Below, piece after piece: positions 7,563-16,703 of a stretch of 64,000 bases of DNA. How positions within the stretch are numbered: the first letter of the stretch is position 1; each line of letters begins with the position of its first letter. The stretch is from Streptomyces spororaveus (lineage in GTDB: Bacteria; Actinomycetota; Actinomycetes; Streptomycetales; Streptomycetaceae): contig NZ_BNED01000005.1 in the NCBI RefSeq assembly GCF_016755875.1, positions 992,001 to 1,056,000 on the forward strand. The letters run 5' to 3'. The notes beneath the pieces were generated by a model, which saw only the letters and a list, made by a program, of their open reading frames with translations, searched no databases and was not told where the DNA came from. A program made the translations under genes and the position numbers.

Positions 7563-9355
7563 CGCGAGGGAGGGGCAAGGCGACCCTGCCGCCTGCGGAA
7601 TACCGGCGCCGGAGCACCGTCGATGCCTCCGGACTGATCTGTACCCCGCTGGGACCCGCCGGCCAGGACCTGGGCACCTACAACTTCACTCAGTGTCCGG
7701 GATCGCTGGAGATCAGGCGGGAACTGGCGGCCGGCTTCGCCCGCGCCGCCAGGGCCTGGACCAGCGCGGCCAGCTGCGACACCCACGCCAAGGTGGTCCG
7801 CCAGTTCCTGAGGCATCTGGAAAAGGAGTATGGGAAGACCATCGGACACGTTGGCGAGATCAGCGCAGGTATCTGGAACAGGTGGGTGGACGCAATCGAA
7901 ACCAGGCGGATGCTCGGTGCCGTCCTGCGCCAGGTGCCTTCACTGCCGGCGGCTACGCTCGCGGCGATGTCCGTTCGAAGCCGCTGGGTCCGCAAGGCCG
8001 CGCCCAAGGAGAGCTTCTCCCGCACCGAACTGCTGATGATCCGGGACGAGGCAGCACGGACCGTTCGGACTGCCCGCCTCCGGATCACGAGCAACGCCCG
8101 CCTGCTGGAGCGCTGGCAGTCCGGCGAAATGACCGACGGGGACAAGGACTGGCCATGGGGTGAGCTGCTGGACATCCTCAGCCGCGACGGCGACTTCCCA
8201 AGGACACCGAGCGGGTACCCGCCCCATCCCGTCCGGCGGGAACTGGCCCGCCGCTTCGTGCCGCCCGGCCGCTACCACCAGGGCATCTCTGCTCTCTTCC
8301 CGACGGTCGTGGAAAAGGGCGCGGCCGCGGTGCTGCTGATCTGCCACGAGGCATGGAACCTGTCGGTGCTCGCGGCAATGGAGGTTCCGTCTGTGTGGCC
8401 GAACGGAGACGGGGACACCGCGGAGCCGGTGGTCCAGCGCGTCGAGACGGACAAGGCACGGCGTGGCTCCCGGCTGCGGCACAGTACGAACAACCTGGTC
8501 AACGTCGGTGAGGACACTGCAGGGTGGGCCTTGCGGCAGGTCGTTGACATGACCGAGCAGGTCCGGATCACGTTGGCGGGGCTTGGCCGGCCGAGCAGGG
8601 CCCTGTTGTGGTCGCGGGGTCTGCACCGGGGGGAGATGTTCAACGATGGGTCCACGGGGCTTGAGCACGCCATCGTGGACTGGTGCGAACTCATGGGTGC
8701 CCGCTGCGTAGCCCTGCCACCGGGTATCGGCGCCCGCAAGCTGCGGCATTCGGTGGAGGTCGTCATCGGCGCTCCTCACAACAACACCCGGAAGGTCCAC
8801 GACGACGCGTACGTGCGGCGAGACCGTCGGGTCATCGAGGACTCCCCGACCGCGGTGGCTGCCGGGCTGACCAAGGCGGTGGAACAGGCACGCGCTCACG
8901 TCAGGATGAGGGTCGTCACCGTGGACGGCGGCGACCCGGAGTGCCAGGCCCACGCTGTCCAGGGCCAGGTGGGCATCACGCTGGAGGCCGCCCGGCAGTT
9001 CGTCTCGGGCGATCTCGATACGACTGTCGGGGCGTGCCAGGACTTCGACCACAGCCCGTTCAGCACCGACGGCCCCTGCTCGGTGTCCTTCCTCCTGTGC
9101 TTCGCCTGCCCCAATGCGCTCGCCACCGGGCGCCACCTCCCACGGATCGTCTACCTGTTCAAGGCATTGGAGGCGCTGCGGTCGGCGGTGGCGCCGGCCG
9201 TGTGGATGGCCGACTGGAAGGAGCACCACGCCCGGGTGGGTGATCTCCTGGCCGAGCACACCGTCGAGCGGGCCTGGCCCGCTCTTCTGGGCCGGCTCAC
9301 CGGGTCGGACCGGGAACTGATCGACGCGATGCTTGAGAGGAAGCTGGACCCGTGA
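7559..9355 (+). CDS. GinB-like recombinase (second integrase of the trio)
   Basis: 598 residues, GTG start overlapping the ginA-like stop. The C-terminal half keeps an HxxR-like box (GARKLRHSVEVV) and His/Tyr further on (VHDDAYVRRDRR), but the first catalytic arginine is not evident: where the box-I Arg is expected the sequence reads LLICHEAWNLSVLAAM. A zinc-type cluster may exist near the end (ACQDFDHSPFS...CSVSFLLCFACPNALATGRHLP, with several Cys). It may therefore be a structural or accessory partner rather than an active recombinase, as in other recombinase trios. Its stop overlaps the start of the third recombinase. Confidence 0.8.
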   Translation: MTRGRGKATLPPAEYRRRSTVDASGLICTPLGPAGQDLGTYNFTQCPGSLEIRRELAAGFARAARAWTSAASCDTHAKVVRQFLRHLEKEYGKTIGHVGEISAGIWNRWVDAIETRRMLGAVLRQVPSLPAATLAAMSVRSRWVRKAAPKESFSRTELLMIRDEAARTVRTARLRITSNARLLERWQSGEMTDGDKDWPWGELLDILSRDGDFPRTPSGYPPHPVRRELARRFVPPGRYHQGISALFPTVVEKGAAAVLLICHEAWNLSVLAAMEVPSVWPNGDGDTAEPVVQRVETDKARRGSRLRHSTNNLVNVGEDTAGWALRQVVDMTEQVRITLAGLGRPSRALLWSRGLHRGEMFNDGSTGLEHAIVDWCELMGARCVALPPGIGARKLRHSVEVVIGAPHNNTRKVHDDAYVRRDRRVIEDSPTAVAAGLTKAVEQARAHVRMRVVTVDGGDPECQAHAVQGQVGITLEAARQFVSGDLDTTVGACQDFDHSPFSTDGPCSVSFLLCFACPNALATGRHLPRIVYLFKALEALRSAVAPAVWMADWKEHHARVGDLLAEHTVERAWPALLGRLTGSDRELIDAMLERKLDP

Positions 9356-11535
9356 CACGCTCATCCGGCTCTGCGCTGGCGGGCCCCGGCCTGGTGGATC
9401 CGCCACCCACCGCCCTGGTGTTCCCGCCCGCGCGAGTACGGCGGGGTGTCGAGATGGAGGTCCTGCCGCGGTTTGCCGACGACCGCTGGCAGTTCGCCTA
9501 CCTCGACCAGCGCGAGACCACACGTAGTTCCGCAATCCGGTGGAGCACGTTCCCGGCCCCGCTTCGGGCATCCTTCAAGCGCCTGGCCTGGGCCTTGGTG
9601 CACATTCCCACGCCGCCTGCCCTGATGGACCAGCGCGCCTCAGTGACCCGCTCGGTGGTCACGCCGGCGACGATGATCCTCACAGTCCGATCCTGGCAGA
9701 ACTTCGCCGATTGGGCCGACCGGCGCTCAGTTACCCGTCTCGACCGCCTGAGCCGTGAGGACCTTGAGCATTTCGCCACCACCCTGACGGACAGGAAGGG
9801 CGCGGGTGCGGACGAGCGGGTCCTGTTCGCCCTGACTCGTGCCTGGGCATACGCGCCCTTCATGCTCCCCGGCGACCGCCTGGTGATGCCGCCGTGGGCA
9901 GAGCCGGCGAGTGCGCCCGGTGACTTCACCGACTCCAGCAACGGGCCCGCTCGCGGAGAGAACCGCACACCGGTCATCCACCCGGCGACGATGTCACCCC
10001 TGCTCGTGTGGGCCCTTCGCATGGTCCTGGACCTAGCACCCGACATCCTGGCCGCCCGCCGGGAATGGCAGCGGCTCGAGGCCGCCGTGGTGCCGCCGGG
10101 CTCGGCTCCGAGGGACGGCCGGGACCGCCTTCGCGCCTACATGCGCCAACTACGGGCGAGCGGTGAGGGCATCCCGGCATACAGAGGACGGTCCACTCGA
10201 GCTGTGAGCGCGCGATGGGACACGAGTGGGCCCGCCGCGAACGTCCGCTTCATCGCAGGACTCCTCGCGGTCACCACAGGCCAAGTGCAGGATTTCCTTC
10301 GCGGCGGCCCTGAGCCGCTGGTCGGACTAAAGTTCGCAGACGGTGCCGCCCTGCCCACGCCGATCACCGCGGCCGTCGATGGAAAGGCGTGGACCCACAG
10401 CATCGACCACAGCGAAGTGCGGGCGCTGACGGTGCATCTGGCTACGGCCGCCACCGTGGTCATCGCCTACCTGTCCGGGATGCGGCCCGCCGAGGTTCTG
10501 CACCTGGAACGCGGTTGTGCGACCAGGGAAGAACGCGCCGACGGCACCGTCCGCTACCGCGTTGCCGGCCGTCACTTCAAGGGCGTCACCGATCACGAGG
10601 GCAACACACGACTGGAGGGGGAAATCCGCCCCGACCCCTGGACCGTGATCGAGGTAGTCCACCGGGCCATCCAGGTGCTGGAGAACCTCTCCGACGAGCA
10701 GCTGCTGCTTCCCCGAACCATCAGCCCGCATCACCGCGCTGCCGGGTATCTCGCGCGCGGGCTGTCCAGCGACACGGTCACGCACTGGATCAAGAGGTTC
10801 ATCGCCTGGGCGAACGAGCAGGCCGCCATCCTGGAGCGGCCTCACGAGATCATCCCCACCGATCCGGACGGTGACGTCACACTTCGACGCTTCCGCCGTA
10901 CGGTGGCCTGGTTCATCTACCGCCAGCCCGGTGGACGCATCGCGCTCGGCCTGCAGTACGGCCACGTCGGCGCATCCCTGGCCGAGTCCTACGGCGGCCG
11001 GACCACGGCCGACATGCTGGACGTCCTGGACTTCGAGCAGGGCATCGCCATGGCGGACGCGCTTGCCGAAGCCAGCGAGCGCATCCAGGCGGGCGAGACG
11101 GTCAGCGGTCCAGCTGCCGACCGCTACCGCGCGGCGGCTGCCCAATACCACCATGCGTACGACGGCGCCTTCGTCTCCAAGGCGCAGCTCACCGCGCTGA
11201 GGAGCAACCCTCGCCTCCAGATCCACGATACAGACGCGTCCCTGCTCGCCTGCAACTACGACGCGTTCAAGGCGCTGTGCGACCCCGAACGCGGCCGGCC
11301 CGGCGCAGCGGCGCAGAAGACGCCCAGCCCCAGCCGCTGCAATCCCTCCTGCGGCAACGTCTCACGCACCGACACGCACATGGAACGGGCACGCCGGGAG
11401 ATCACACGGATCGAGAGAGAGCTCGCTGATGGGTTCGACCCGCTTCCCCTGCGTTCACGCAAACTGCAGCGCACCGCTGCTCTACGCCTGATCATCGACA
11501 ACCACGAGGCCGCACGGCCGACGGAGCCGGCGTGA
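9352..11535 (+). CDS. GinC-like tyrosine recombinase (third integrase of the trio)
   Basis: 727 residues, GTG start overlapping the preceding stop. Catalytic features: Arg I in AYLSGMRPAEVLHLERG, an HxxR-type box as LRRFRRTVAWFIYR, then LQYGHVGASLAESYGG with the His and the likely nucleophilic Tyr. A cysteine cluster in the last ~150 residues (LLACNYDAFKALC, CNPSCGNVSRTD) resembles a C-terminal zinc-binding module seen in Tn554-type TnpB proteins. It is the longest of the trio, as expected for the third gene of a gin operon. The small HTH gene follows 13 bp downstream. Confidence 0.85.
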   Translation: MTRSSGSALAGPGLVDPPPTALVFPPARVRRGVEMEVLPRFADDRWQFAYLDQRETTRSSAIRWSTFPAPLRASFKRLAWALVHIPTPPALMDQRASVTRSVVTPATMILTVRSWQNFADWADRRSVTRLDRLSREDLEHFATTLTDRKGAGADERVLFALTRAWAYAPFMLPGDRLVMPPWAEPASAPGDFTDSSNGPARGENRTPVIHPATMSPLLVWALRMVLDLAPDILAARREWQRLEAAVVPPGSAPRDGRDRLRAYMRQLRASGEGIPAYRGRSTRAVSARWDTSGPAANVRFIAGLLAVTTGQVQDFLRGGPEPLVGLKFADGAALPTPITAAVDGKAWTHSIDHSEVRALTVHLATAATVVIAYLSGMRPAEVLHLERGCATREERADGTVRYRVAGRHFKGVTDHEGNTRLEGEIRPDPWTVIEVVHRAIQVLENLSDEQLLLPRTISPHHRAAGYLARGLSSDTVTHWIKRFIAWANEQAAILERPHEIIPTDPDGDVTLRRFRRTVAWFIYRQPGGRIALGLQYGHVGASLAESYGGRTTADMLDVLDFEQGIAMADALAEASERIQAGETVSGPAADRYRAAAAQYHHAYDGAFVSKAQLTALRSNPRLQIHDTDASLLACNYDAFKALCDPERGRPGAAAQKTPSPSRCNPSCGNVSRTDTHMERARREITRIERELADGFDPLPLRSRKLQRTAALRLIIDNHEAARPTEPA

Positions 11536-11548
11536 ACGGGACGGGCTC

Positions 11549-12100
11549 ATGAACACCCCCATGACCGGCGCGCACGAGATCACACCAGACCCAGCGAGCG
11601 GGCAGGACGCCTCTGCCCCAGTACCGATGGCGGCCGCCATCGCACAGACCGTTGGAGCTGTCCTGGCCCAGAGCGCTGCGCTCACCGCCCCGAGTACCAC
11701 AGTGGATGCGGACGAGATCAGAGCGATCACCGACGCCATGATCCGGCTCCTCATCGGTGTTCCGTGCCGCTCCGACGGACAACTGACCGTGAAGTCGCTG
11801 GCCGCCGAGGCAGGGCTCAGACGCAACAAGCTGACCCACAAGCACACCGGCCTCAGAGACCTCTTCTACGCCCTCGTCCGAGCCCAGGACGTCCGCCCCA
11901 AGATCGCCGACAGCCTGAAGGCCGATAACGACACGCTGCGGAAGCAGGTCTCACGACTTCGAGCCGACCGGGACGCGCAGGCCGCCCAAACCGCCCAACT
12001 CGTGCGAGTGATCCAGGTGCTCGAACTTGAAAACCTCCAGCTCCGCGAGTCCGCCGACAGCACCGGCGTCATCCGGGTCCTCGCCCCGCGAGGACATTAG
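11549..12100 (+). CDS. GinD/TnpC-like small HTH and coiled-coil protein
   Basis: 183 residues. A central helix-turn-helix-like segment (TVKSLAAEAGLRRNKLTHKHT) is followed by a charged coiled coil (DTLRKQVSRLRADRD, VIQVLELENLQLRES). This is the layout of Tn554 TnpC/DUF6262 and of GinD, which in GInts is required together with the three recombinases for integration and excision. ATG 11549 lies 13 bp after the third recombinase stop, so all four genes form one operon. It is the last gene of the recombination module; cargo begins immediately downstream. Confidence 0.75.
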   Translation: MNTPMTGAHEITPDPASGQDASAPVPMAAAIAQTVGAVLAQSAALTAPSTTVDADEIRAITDAMIRLLIGVPCRSDGQLTVKSLAAEAGLRRNKLTHKHTGLRDLFYALVRAQDVRPKIADSLKADNDTLRKQVSRLRADRDAQAAQTAQLVRVIQVLELENLQLRESADSTGVIRVLAPRGH

Positions 12101-12996
12101 CCACCGCAGCCAGGGTCAGGTGCCCCTGGTCCGGTCTAGGCGAACATCGGTAGAGCGGTTTCGGAAGCGAGCTGGGCCAGCTGGAGCTTCCAGACCCGGG
12201 TGCGGTAGCCGTTGGATCCGCCGGCGTCGGCGGTGATCAGCAGCCGTGTCGCCTGCGGGTAACTGGCCTGGTCCTGGCCGTGCCACCAGCGGCGGATCGA
12301 TTCCACTGCGAACGCGGCGGTGTCGTGATCGGTGCCGACGTTGACCCAGCCGGTGTGCGCGGTCAGGTCGTAGATCCCACAGGGGACGGCTTTGCCCAGC
12401 TGCGGGTCGGCGAAGTCGTGGACGCCGACCGGGACGGGCTCGCCAACGGGACGCCCCTGGCGGCCGCTGTTCTTGAACTCGTCGACGAGTTCCTTCTTCT
12501 TGGTGTCCACGCTGATGACCGGCTGGCCGGCGTCCCGGTGGTTGCGGGCTTGCTCGTTGAGGTAGCGGAACTGGGCATCCCGGTCCGGGTGCTGATTGCC
12601 CTCGAGCGTCTTTGCGTTCGCCTGCAGGCTGAAGCCCTCTTCCCGCAGCAGGTCGCCCACGGTATCGGCGCTGATCCGGTGCCCGGCCCGCACCAGCTCC
12701 GCCGCGAGCGTACGGGTCGATTTCACAGTCCACCGCAGCGGCGACATCGGATCGCCCCTCTCATCGGGCTCGACCAGCGCGAGCAGTGCCGGCCGCACAC
12801 CCGGGTCCAGGTCGGCGACTCGTTTGCGTCCTCCGCCGGGACGCCCGACCCGTCCCAACGGCTCGTCGCCGGATTCCAGCTCGAACACGCCATCGCGGAC
12901 CGTCGTCTCACTGACCTGGGCCGCCCGAGCGACAGCGCGGATGCCACCATGCCCCAGCAGCCGGGCCTCGGCCCCCATCAACAGCCGTCGCTGCCG

Positions 12997-13431
12997 CTAG
13001 GCCGTGTCTGACAAATGATCACGGGCTGGTTCGCGGAGCCAGAGGATCAGCGAGGCCAGGACGACTCCGGCACGGTAGCGGTCGGCGAGCTTGTCGAACC
13101 TGGTCGCGATCGCGCGGAATTGCTTGAGGCGTGCGAAGCATCGTTCGACGACGTTGCGGTCGCGGTAGGCCTCCTTGTCGAACGCGGGCGGCCGGCCGCC
13201 GTGGCGCCCTCGGCGCCGACGGTTGGCCGCTTGGTCGCGGCGCTCGGGGATCGTGACGGCGATGCCGCGGCGCCGCAGCAGGTGCCGGATCGCCCGGCTG
13301 GAGTAGGCCTTGTCGCCCAGGACTCGGGTCGGTGTCGTGCGCGGGCGGCCGGTGTCGGCTCTCGGAACGCGGATCCCGTCGAGGACCTGACCGAAGGCGG
13401 TGGCGTCGTTGACGTTGCCAGGCGTGAGCAC
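12997..13431 (-). CDS. IS5-family transposase, OrfB frame
   Basis: The C-terminal transposase half. The frame extends upstream of the first ATG ([19 protein letters not shown]) and contains the second DDE aspartate in VLGDKAYSSRAIRHLL and the catalytic Glu region NVVERCFARLKQFRAIATR. It is expected to be made as a frameshift fusion with OrfA rather than from its own start. Its stop codon, TAG, is supplied at the insertion junction (12997-12999). Confidence 0.75.
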   Translation of the reverse strand: MLTPGNVNDATAFGQVLDGIRVPRADTGRPRTTPTRVLGDKAYSSRAIRHLLRRRGIAVTIPERRDQAANRRRRGRHGGRPPAFDKEAYRDRNVVERCFARLKQFRAIATRFDKLADRYRAGVVLASLILWLREPARDHLSDTA

Positions 13432-13930
13432 GATGGACAGGGGCAGGCCCCGGCCGTCGACGGCGAGGTGGACCTTGGTGGTCAGCCCGCCTCGGGACCG
13501 GCCGAGGGCCTGGCGCGTCTGCGAGCGGCCCGGATCTTCCAGTTCGTCCCCGTCTGCGGCCCCTTTTTACGTGCGCCGGCGGCATGCTGGTAGGCCCGGT
13601 TGACCGTGGAGTCGACGGCGACGGTCCACTCCACCCGGCCCACCGCGTCGTCGCGGACCTGCACATGCTCCAACAGCCTCGCCCACGTACCATCCGCCTC
13701 CCAGCGGGCGAACCGCTCGTAGACGGTCTGCCACGGCCCATACCGCTCCGGCAGGTCACGCCATGGAGCCCCGGTCCGCAACCGCCACAGCACACCATTG
13801 ACCACCTGCCGGTGATCACGCCACGGCCGACCACGCCCGTCCACCTGCGGCAACAAGGGCTCTATCCGCTCCCACGCCGCTTCCGTCAACTCGCCTCGCC
13901 CTGCCACAAGATCAATTATCAGACAGGCCT
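13000..13930 (-). mobile_element. IS5-family insertion sequence, ~931 bp
   Basis: Terminal inverted repeats are seen as GGCCGTGTCTGACAAATGAT at the left and, read from the right, AGGCCTGTCTGATAATTGAT. It interrupts the ISAzo13 transposase, and a TA dinucleotide lies on each side (12998-12999 and 13931-13932), the target duplication expected for IS427/IS1031-like IS5 subgroups. It contains two overlapping-frame ORFs, normal for this type. The exact end may be one or two bases off. Confidence 0.8.
13482..13907 (-). CDS. IS5-family transposase, OrfA frame
   Basis: 141 residues from GTG 13907 at the right IS end (VAGRGELTEAAWERIEPLLP), with the DUF4096-type start and the first DDE aspartate in VEWTVAVDSTVNRAYQHA. 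It ends in a shifted tail after GTNWKI. The transposase continues in the other frame (OrfB), so a programmed frameshift near 13500 is expected to make the fusion protein. Both ORFs together match full-length IS5-type transposases. Confidence 0.8.
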   Translation of the reverse strand: MAGRGELTEAAWERIEPLLPQVDGRGRPWRDHRQVVNGVLWRLRTGAPWRDLPERYGPWQTVYERFARWEADGTWARLLEHVQVRDDAVGRVEWTVAVDSTVNRAYQHAAGARKKGPQTGTNWKIRAARRRARPSAGPEAG

Positions 13931-14020
13931 TAGTCCAGATGCGGGAACAACACCGCAATCTTCGCGGAGAGTTCGATACGGGTCTCGTCCGGGATGCGCA
14001 TACCAGACCCTTAAGAATTG

Positions 14021-14190
14021 GAGGTGGTTCGGGAGGACCAGGCACGGCTGATACCACCCTGCTGGACAATGGTTGCGGTCCGGGAGGACCAGGCATGGCT
14101 GATGCCAGGTTGCCGTTGTTGTGGCTTTCGTTGAATGGCCACCTGGTCCTCCGGGACGCTCTGGCTACTGATTGAGATCTGCGGTCATCG
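14021..14190 (+). ncRNA. Candidate bridge RNA in the 5' non-coding end of the IS110 element
   Basis: The ~250 bp between the ISAzo13 end and the transposase GTG has strong structure. A 23-bp near-perfect direct repeat starting CGGGAGGACCAGGCA lies at 14030-14052 and 14081-14103, and an inverted partner, GGCCACCTGGTCCTCCGGGA, lies at 14138-14157. Members of the IS110 group encode a bridge RNA here that pairs with donor and target DNA. Exact ends are not defined by the sequence alone. Confidence 0.45.
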
Positions 14191-14263
14191 CTGCTTAAGG
14201 GCCTGATGCGGAGTGTTCCGAGGACCAACGAAGGGCTGGTCACCAGGAAACGGAGCGACGTCA

Positions 14264-15460
14264 GTGGGCAACGAAAATCACCAGATATGGGTAGGTATCG
14301 ACGTCGGTAAAGGCCACCATTGGGCAGTGGCGATCAACAACGCGGGCGAGACCCTCTTATCCAGGAAGCTCTCCAACGATGAGCAGGAGATTCTCCAGCT
14401 GATCGCCACCGCCTGTGAAACCGCCGGGCAGGTTCAGTGGGCCGTTGACCTGCGGGGAAAGAGCGCGACGCTTCTCCTCGCCCTGCTCGCCGCGCATGGC
14501 CAGCAGGTGACGTACGTGCCGGGGCGGAGTGTGAACCGGGCAGCCGAGGGCTACCGCGGTGAAGGCAAAACAGACGCGAAGGACGCCTTGATCATCGCCG
14601 ACATGGCCCGCGTCCGCCGGGACTTCACCATCATCACTCTCCCGGCCGAGGAGACCTGCACCCTTCGCTTACTGACCGCCAACCGGCGCGACCTCATTGC
14701 GGAGAGGGTCCGCCTGATCAACCGGATGCGGGATCTGTTGTGCGGCATCAGCCCGGCCTTGGAACGAGCCTTTGACTTCGCCCGTTCCAAGGGCGCGGTG
14801 ACCATGCTCACGCGCTATCAGACCCCGGCCGGCCTGCGTCGTATAGGCGTCAAACGGCTGACCACATGGCTCGAACGGCGCAAGGTCCGCAGTCCCCAGC
14901 GGCTCGCGGAGAAAGCCGTAGCCGCAGCTGACCAGCAGCACACCGCGCTGCCCGGGGAAACCCGCGCCGCAGCCCTCGTGGCAGAACTGGCGCACCAGCT
15001 GCTGGAACTGGACGAGCGGATCGCGGTCAACGACAGGGAGATCCGGGACACCTTCCGTGCCGACGAACGCGCGGCGGTCATCGAATCGCTGCCCGGCATG
15101 GGCCCCATCCTTGGTGCCGAGTTCGTCGCGGTCGCCGGGGATCTGTCGGCCTACCGCGACGCCGGCCGCCTGGCGGCACACGCCGGCCTCGCCCCGGTAC
15201 CGCGCGACTCCGGGCGCCGAACAGGCAATCTGCACCGGCCCAAACGCTACGACCGCCGCCTGCGCTGGGTGTTCTACCTCTCAGCCCAGAGCGCCATGAT
15301 GTATCCAGGCCCCTCCAGGGACTTCTACCTGCGCAAACGTAGCGAAGGCCTGCGTCACGTCCAGGCCGTACTCGCTCTGGCCCGGCGCCGCGTTGACGTG
15401 CTCTGGGCCATGCTCCGCGACCACCGTCTCTACACCCTCGCCCCGCCATCGGCCGCTTGA
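14264..15460 (+). CDS. IS110-family transposase (DEDD recombinase)
   Basis: 398 residues from GTG 14264. The N-terminal RuvC-like DEDD domain shows GIDVGKGHHWAVAI with the first Asp, VDLRGKSATLLL and GKTDAKDALIIADMAR. The C-terminal Transposase_20 domain shows ESLPGMGPILGAEF and the serine motif AGLAPVPRDSGRR. Full length and apparently intact. IS110 enzymes recombine without conventional terminal repeats, using a bridge RNA. The preceding non-coding region is long and repeat-rich, which fits the group with an upstream RNA. The right end of the element lies downstream of the stop, within about 100 bp. Confidence 0.9.
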   Translation: MGNENHQIWVGIDVGKGHHWAVAINNAGETLLSRKLSNDEQEILQLIATACETAGQVQWAVDLRGKSATLLLALLAAHGQQVTYVPGRSVNRAAEGYRGEGKTDAKDALIIADMARVRRDFTIITLPAEETCTLRLLTANRRDLIAERVRLINRMRDLLCGISPALERAFDFARSKGAVTMLTRYQTPAGLRRIGVKRLTTWLERRKVRSPQRLAEKAVAAADQQHTALPGETRAAALVAELAHQLLELDERIAVNDREIRDTFRADERAAVIESLPGMGPILGAEFVAVAGDLSAYRDAGRLAAHAGLAPVPRDSGRRTGNLHRPKRYDRRLRWVFYLSAQSAMMYPGPSRDFYLRKRSEGLRHVQAVLALARRRVDVLWAMLRDHRLYTLAPPSAA

Positions 15461-15569
15461 CAACCTCATTGAGATTCAACGAGCCCCAGCACGGGAAGCA
15501 ACACCTTGATTCTCTGCAAGCCCTTAGTCGGCAGTTTTGGACGTGTTTGGCGGCTCGAAATCAACCATG

Positions 15570-16703
15570 CTACTTGCCCCAGATTTTCCGGTACGCCTCC
15601 CGGTAGCCCGTCGGATCCCATGACGTGGCGCCTTTGCTGTTTAGAGCAGTGGAGATGTGGACGGGCGCGACGTATGTGCTGGCGGGCTGGGCAGAAAATG
15701 CTCGGTTAAATTCATCGATGATCTGCCAGCCCTGTTCGATGAGTGGTTCGGGAATGGTGGCTGCTTGGTAATGACGGTTGTTGATGCGCTGGAAGGCAGA
15801 AGGGTCGCCGTCGCCCGCGCCGATGTTGAGGGGAGGACCGTCGCCTTGCTTACCCGCCGCTTGCAGAGCGGGAGCAGCGTCTGCGAAGTAGAGGTCGTTG
15901 ATGGCGACGGAATAAGTCCACTTATTTTGGAACCGGGCCAGGAGGGATGAGACTGCCTGGGGGACGCGGCTGGTCGTGTCCGTGATCGGAATGTTCTCGT
16001 AGGACAGCAGGCTCACGCCGGAGCAGGTGGTGAGTTCCCTGCGGATCAGTTCGGATTTGTTCCTGGCGAAAGGTACCGAGGCGTCGGTGAAGATGACGAC
16101 TCCGGCCTTGCCCTGGGAGTGCGCGATGATCCAGTCAGCGCTGGTTTTCGCGACATCCTCGACTCTGGTCGTGACGTTGGTGAAGAGTCTGGGGTGCTTG
16201 CTTGGTCCTGGAGAATGGACTGCGTGCCATCCGACGAGCGGGATGTTCCGGGCGTTGGCTTGCGCAACCTGTTGCGAGGTCACTGCGGGGTCGAAGGCGC
16301 TGATGACGATGCCCGCGGGCTTGAGGTTGATGGCCTGACTGAATGCGGCCTGGATTCCGGCCGGAGTGCCTTGCCCGTCAATGACCTTGACGTCCCAACC
16401 GATAACCTTTGCAGCCTCTCTTACGCCCCGTGCGACGCCCGCCACTCCAGGGTTGATCATGGTCTGGGCCACGAAGGCGATGGTCCTGCGCGAAGCCGCT
16501 TTGGGGCCGCTTGTGGGGCCGTCCCAAGAGGTGGTGGTGTTCATGGCTTGCTCTACGTTGCCCTCGGCTCTGGCGAGGGCGGCTGGGCAGCCGGCCTTCG
16601 GCGGGCCTGGGGAGGTGGAGTCTTGCCCGCATCCGGTCGTGGCGGCGGCGAATGCGAGTAGGGCTGCGGCCGCCATGATGGCCGTCTTGCGGCTTGGGTG
16701 CAT
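15570..16703 (-). CDS. Sugar-type ABC transporter substrate-binding lipoprotein
   Basis: 377 residues, ATG 16703 with AAGGA upstream. A signal peptide (MHPSRKTAIMAAAALLAFAA) ends in a lipobox TTGC, so it should be lipid-anchored outside the membrane. The mature part is a periplasmic-binding-protein-like type I fold (TIAFVAQTMINPGVAGVARG, IVISAFDPAVTSQQVAQA, ASTYVAPVHIS). Such proteins bind ribose or other monosaccharides and deliver them to an RbsC/RbsA-type importer. The matching permease and ATPase genes at 20290-22462 are decayed and separated from it by a regulator, so it is probably orphaned. Confidence 0.8.
   Translation of the reverse strand: MHPSRKTAIMAAAALLAFAAATTGCGQDSTSPGPPKAGCPAALARAEGNVEQAMNTTTSWDGPTSGPKAASRRTIAFVAQTMINPGVAGVARGVREAAKVIGWDVKVIDGQGTPAGIQAAFSQAINLKPAGIVISAFDPAVTSQQVAQANARNIPLVGWHAVHSPGPSKHPRLFTNVTTRVEDVAKTSADWIIAHSQGKAGVVIFTDASVPFARNKSELIRRELTTCSGVSLLSYENIPITDTTSRVPQAVSSLLARFQNKWTYSVAINDLYFADAAPALQAAGKQGDGPPLNIGAGDGDPSAFQRINNRHYQAATIPEPLIEQGWQIIDEFNRAFSAQPASTYVAPVHISTALNSKGATSWDPTGYREAYRKIWGK

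Larger units (their letters stand above)
12136..14001 (-). pseudogene. ISAzo13-family transposase, split by an IS5-type element and 3'-truncated
   Basis: Two pieces of one reverse-strand transposase. The N-terminal piece (14001 down to ~13933) reads MRIPDETRIELSAK then IAVLFPHLD; the remainder (13000 down to 12136) resumes with RQRRLLMGAEARLLGHGG and continues through SVDTKKKELV and LLITADAGGSNGYRTR. They match the intact copy at 40594-42285. The reverse-strand frame is interrupted at HLD by the IS5 element. The C-terminal quarter (VTVCHLPPGTSKWNRIEHR in the intact copy) is missing; homology ends near 12145 and the frame stops at 12136. Non-functional. Confidence 0.85.

Noticed and set aside
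13928..15529. CCTTAGTC at 13928-13935 and again at 15522-15529, which looks like a direct repeat bounding the IS110 element.
   Set aside because: The left copy lies at the IS5/ISAzo13 junction, inside another element, so it cannot be the IS110 end; eight bases is within chance.
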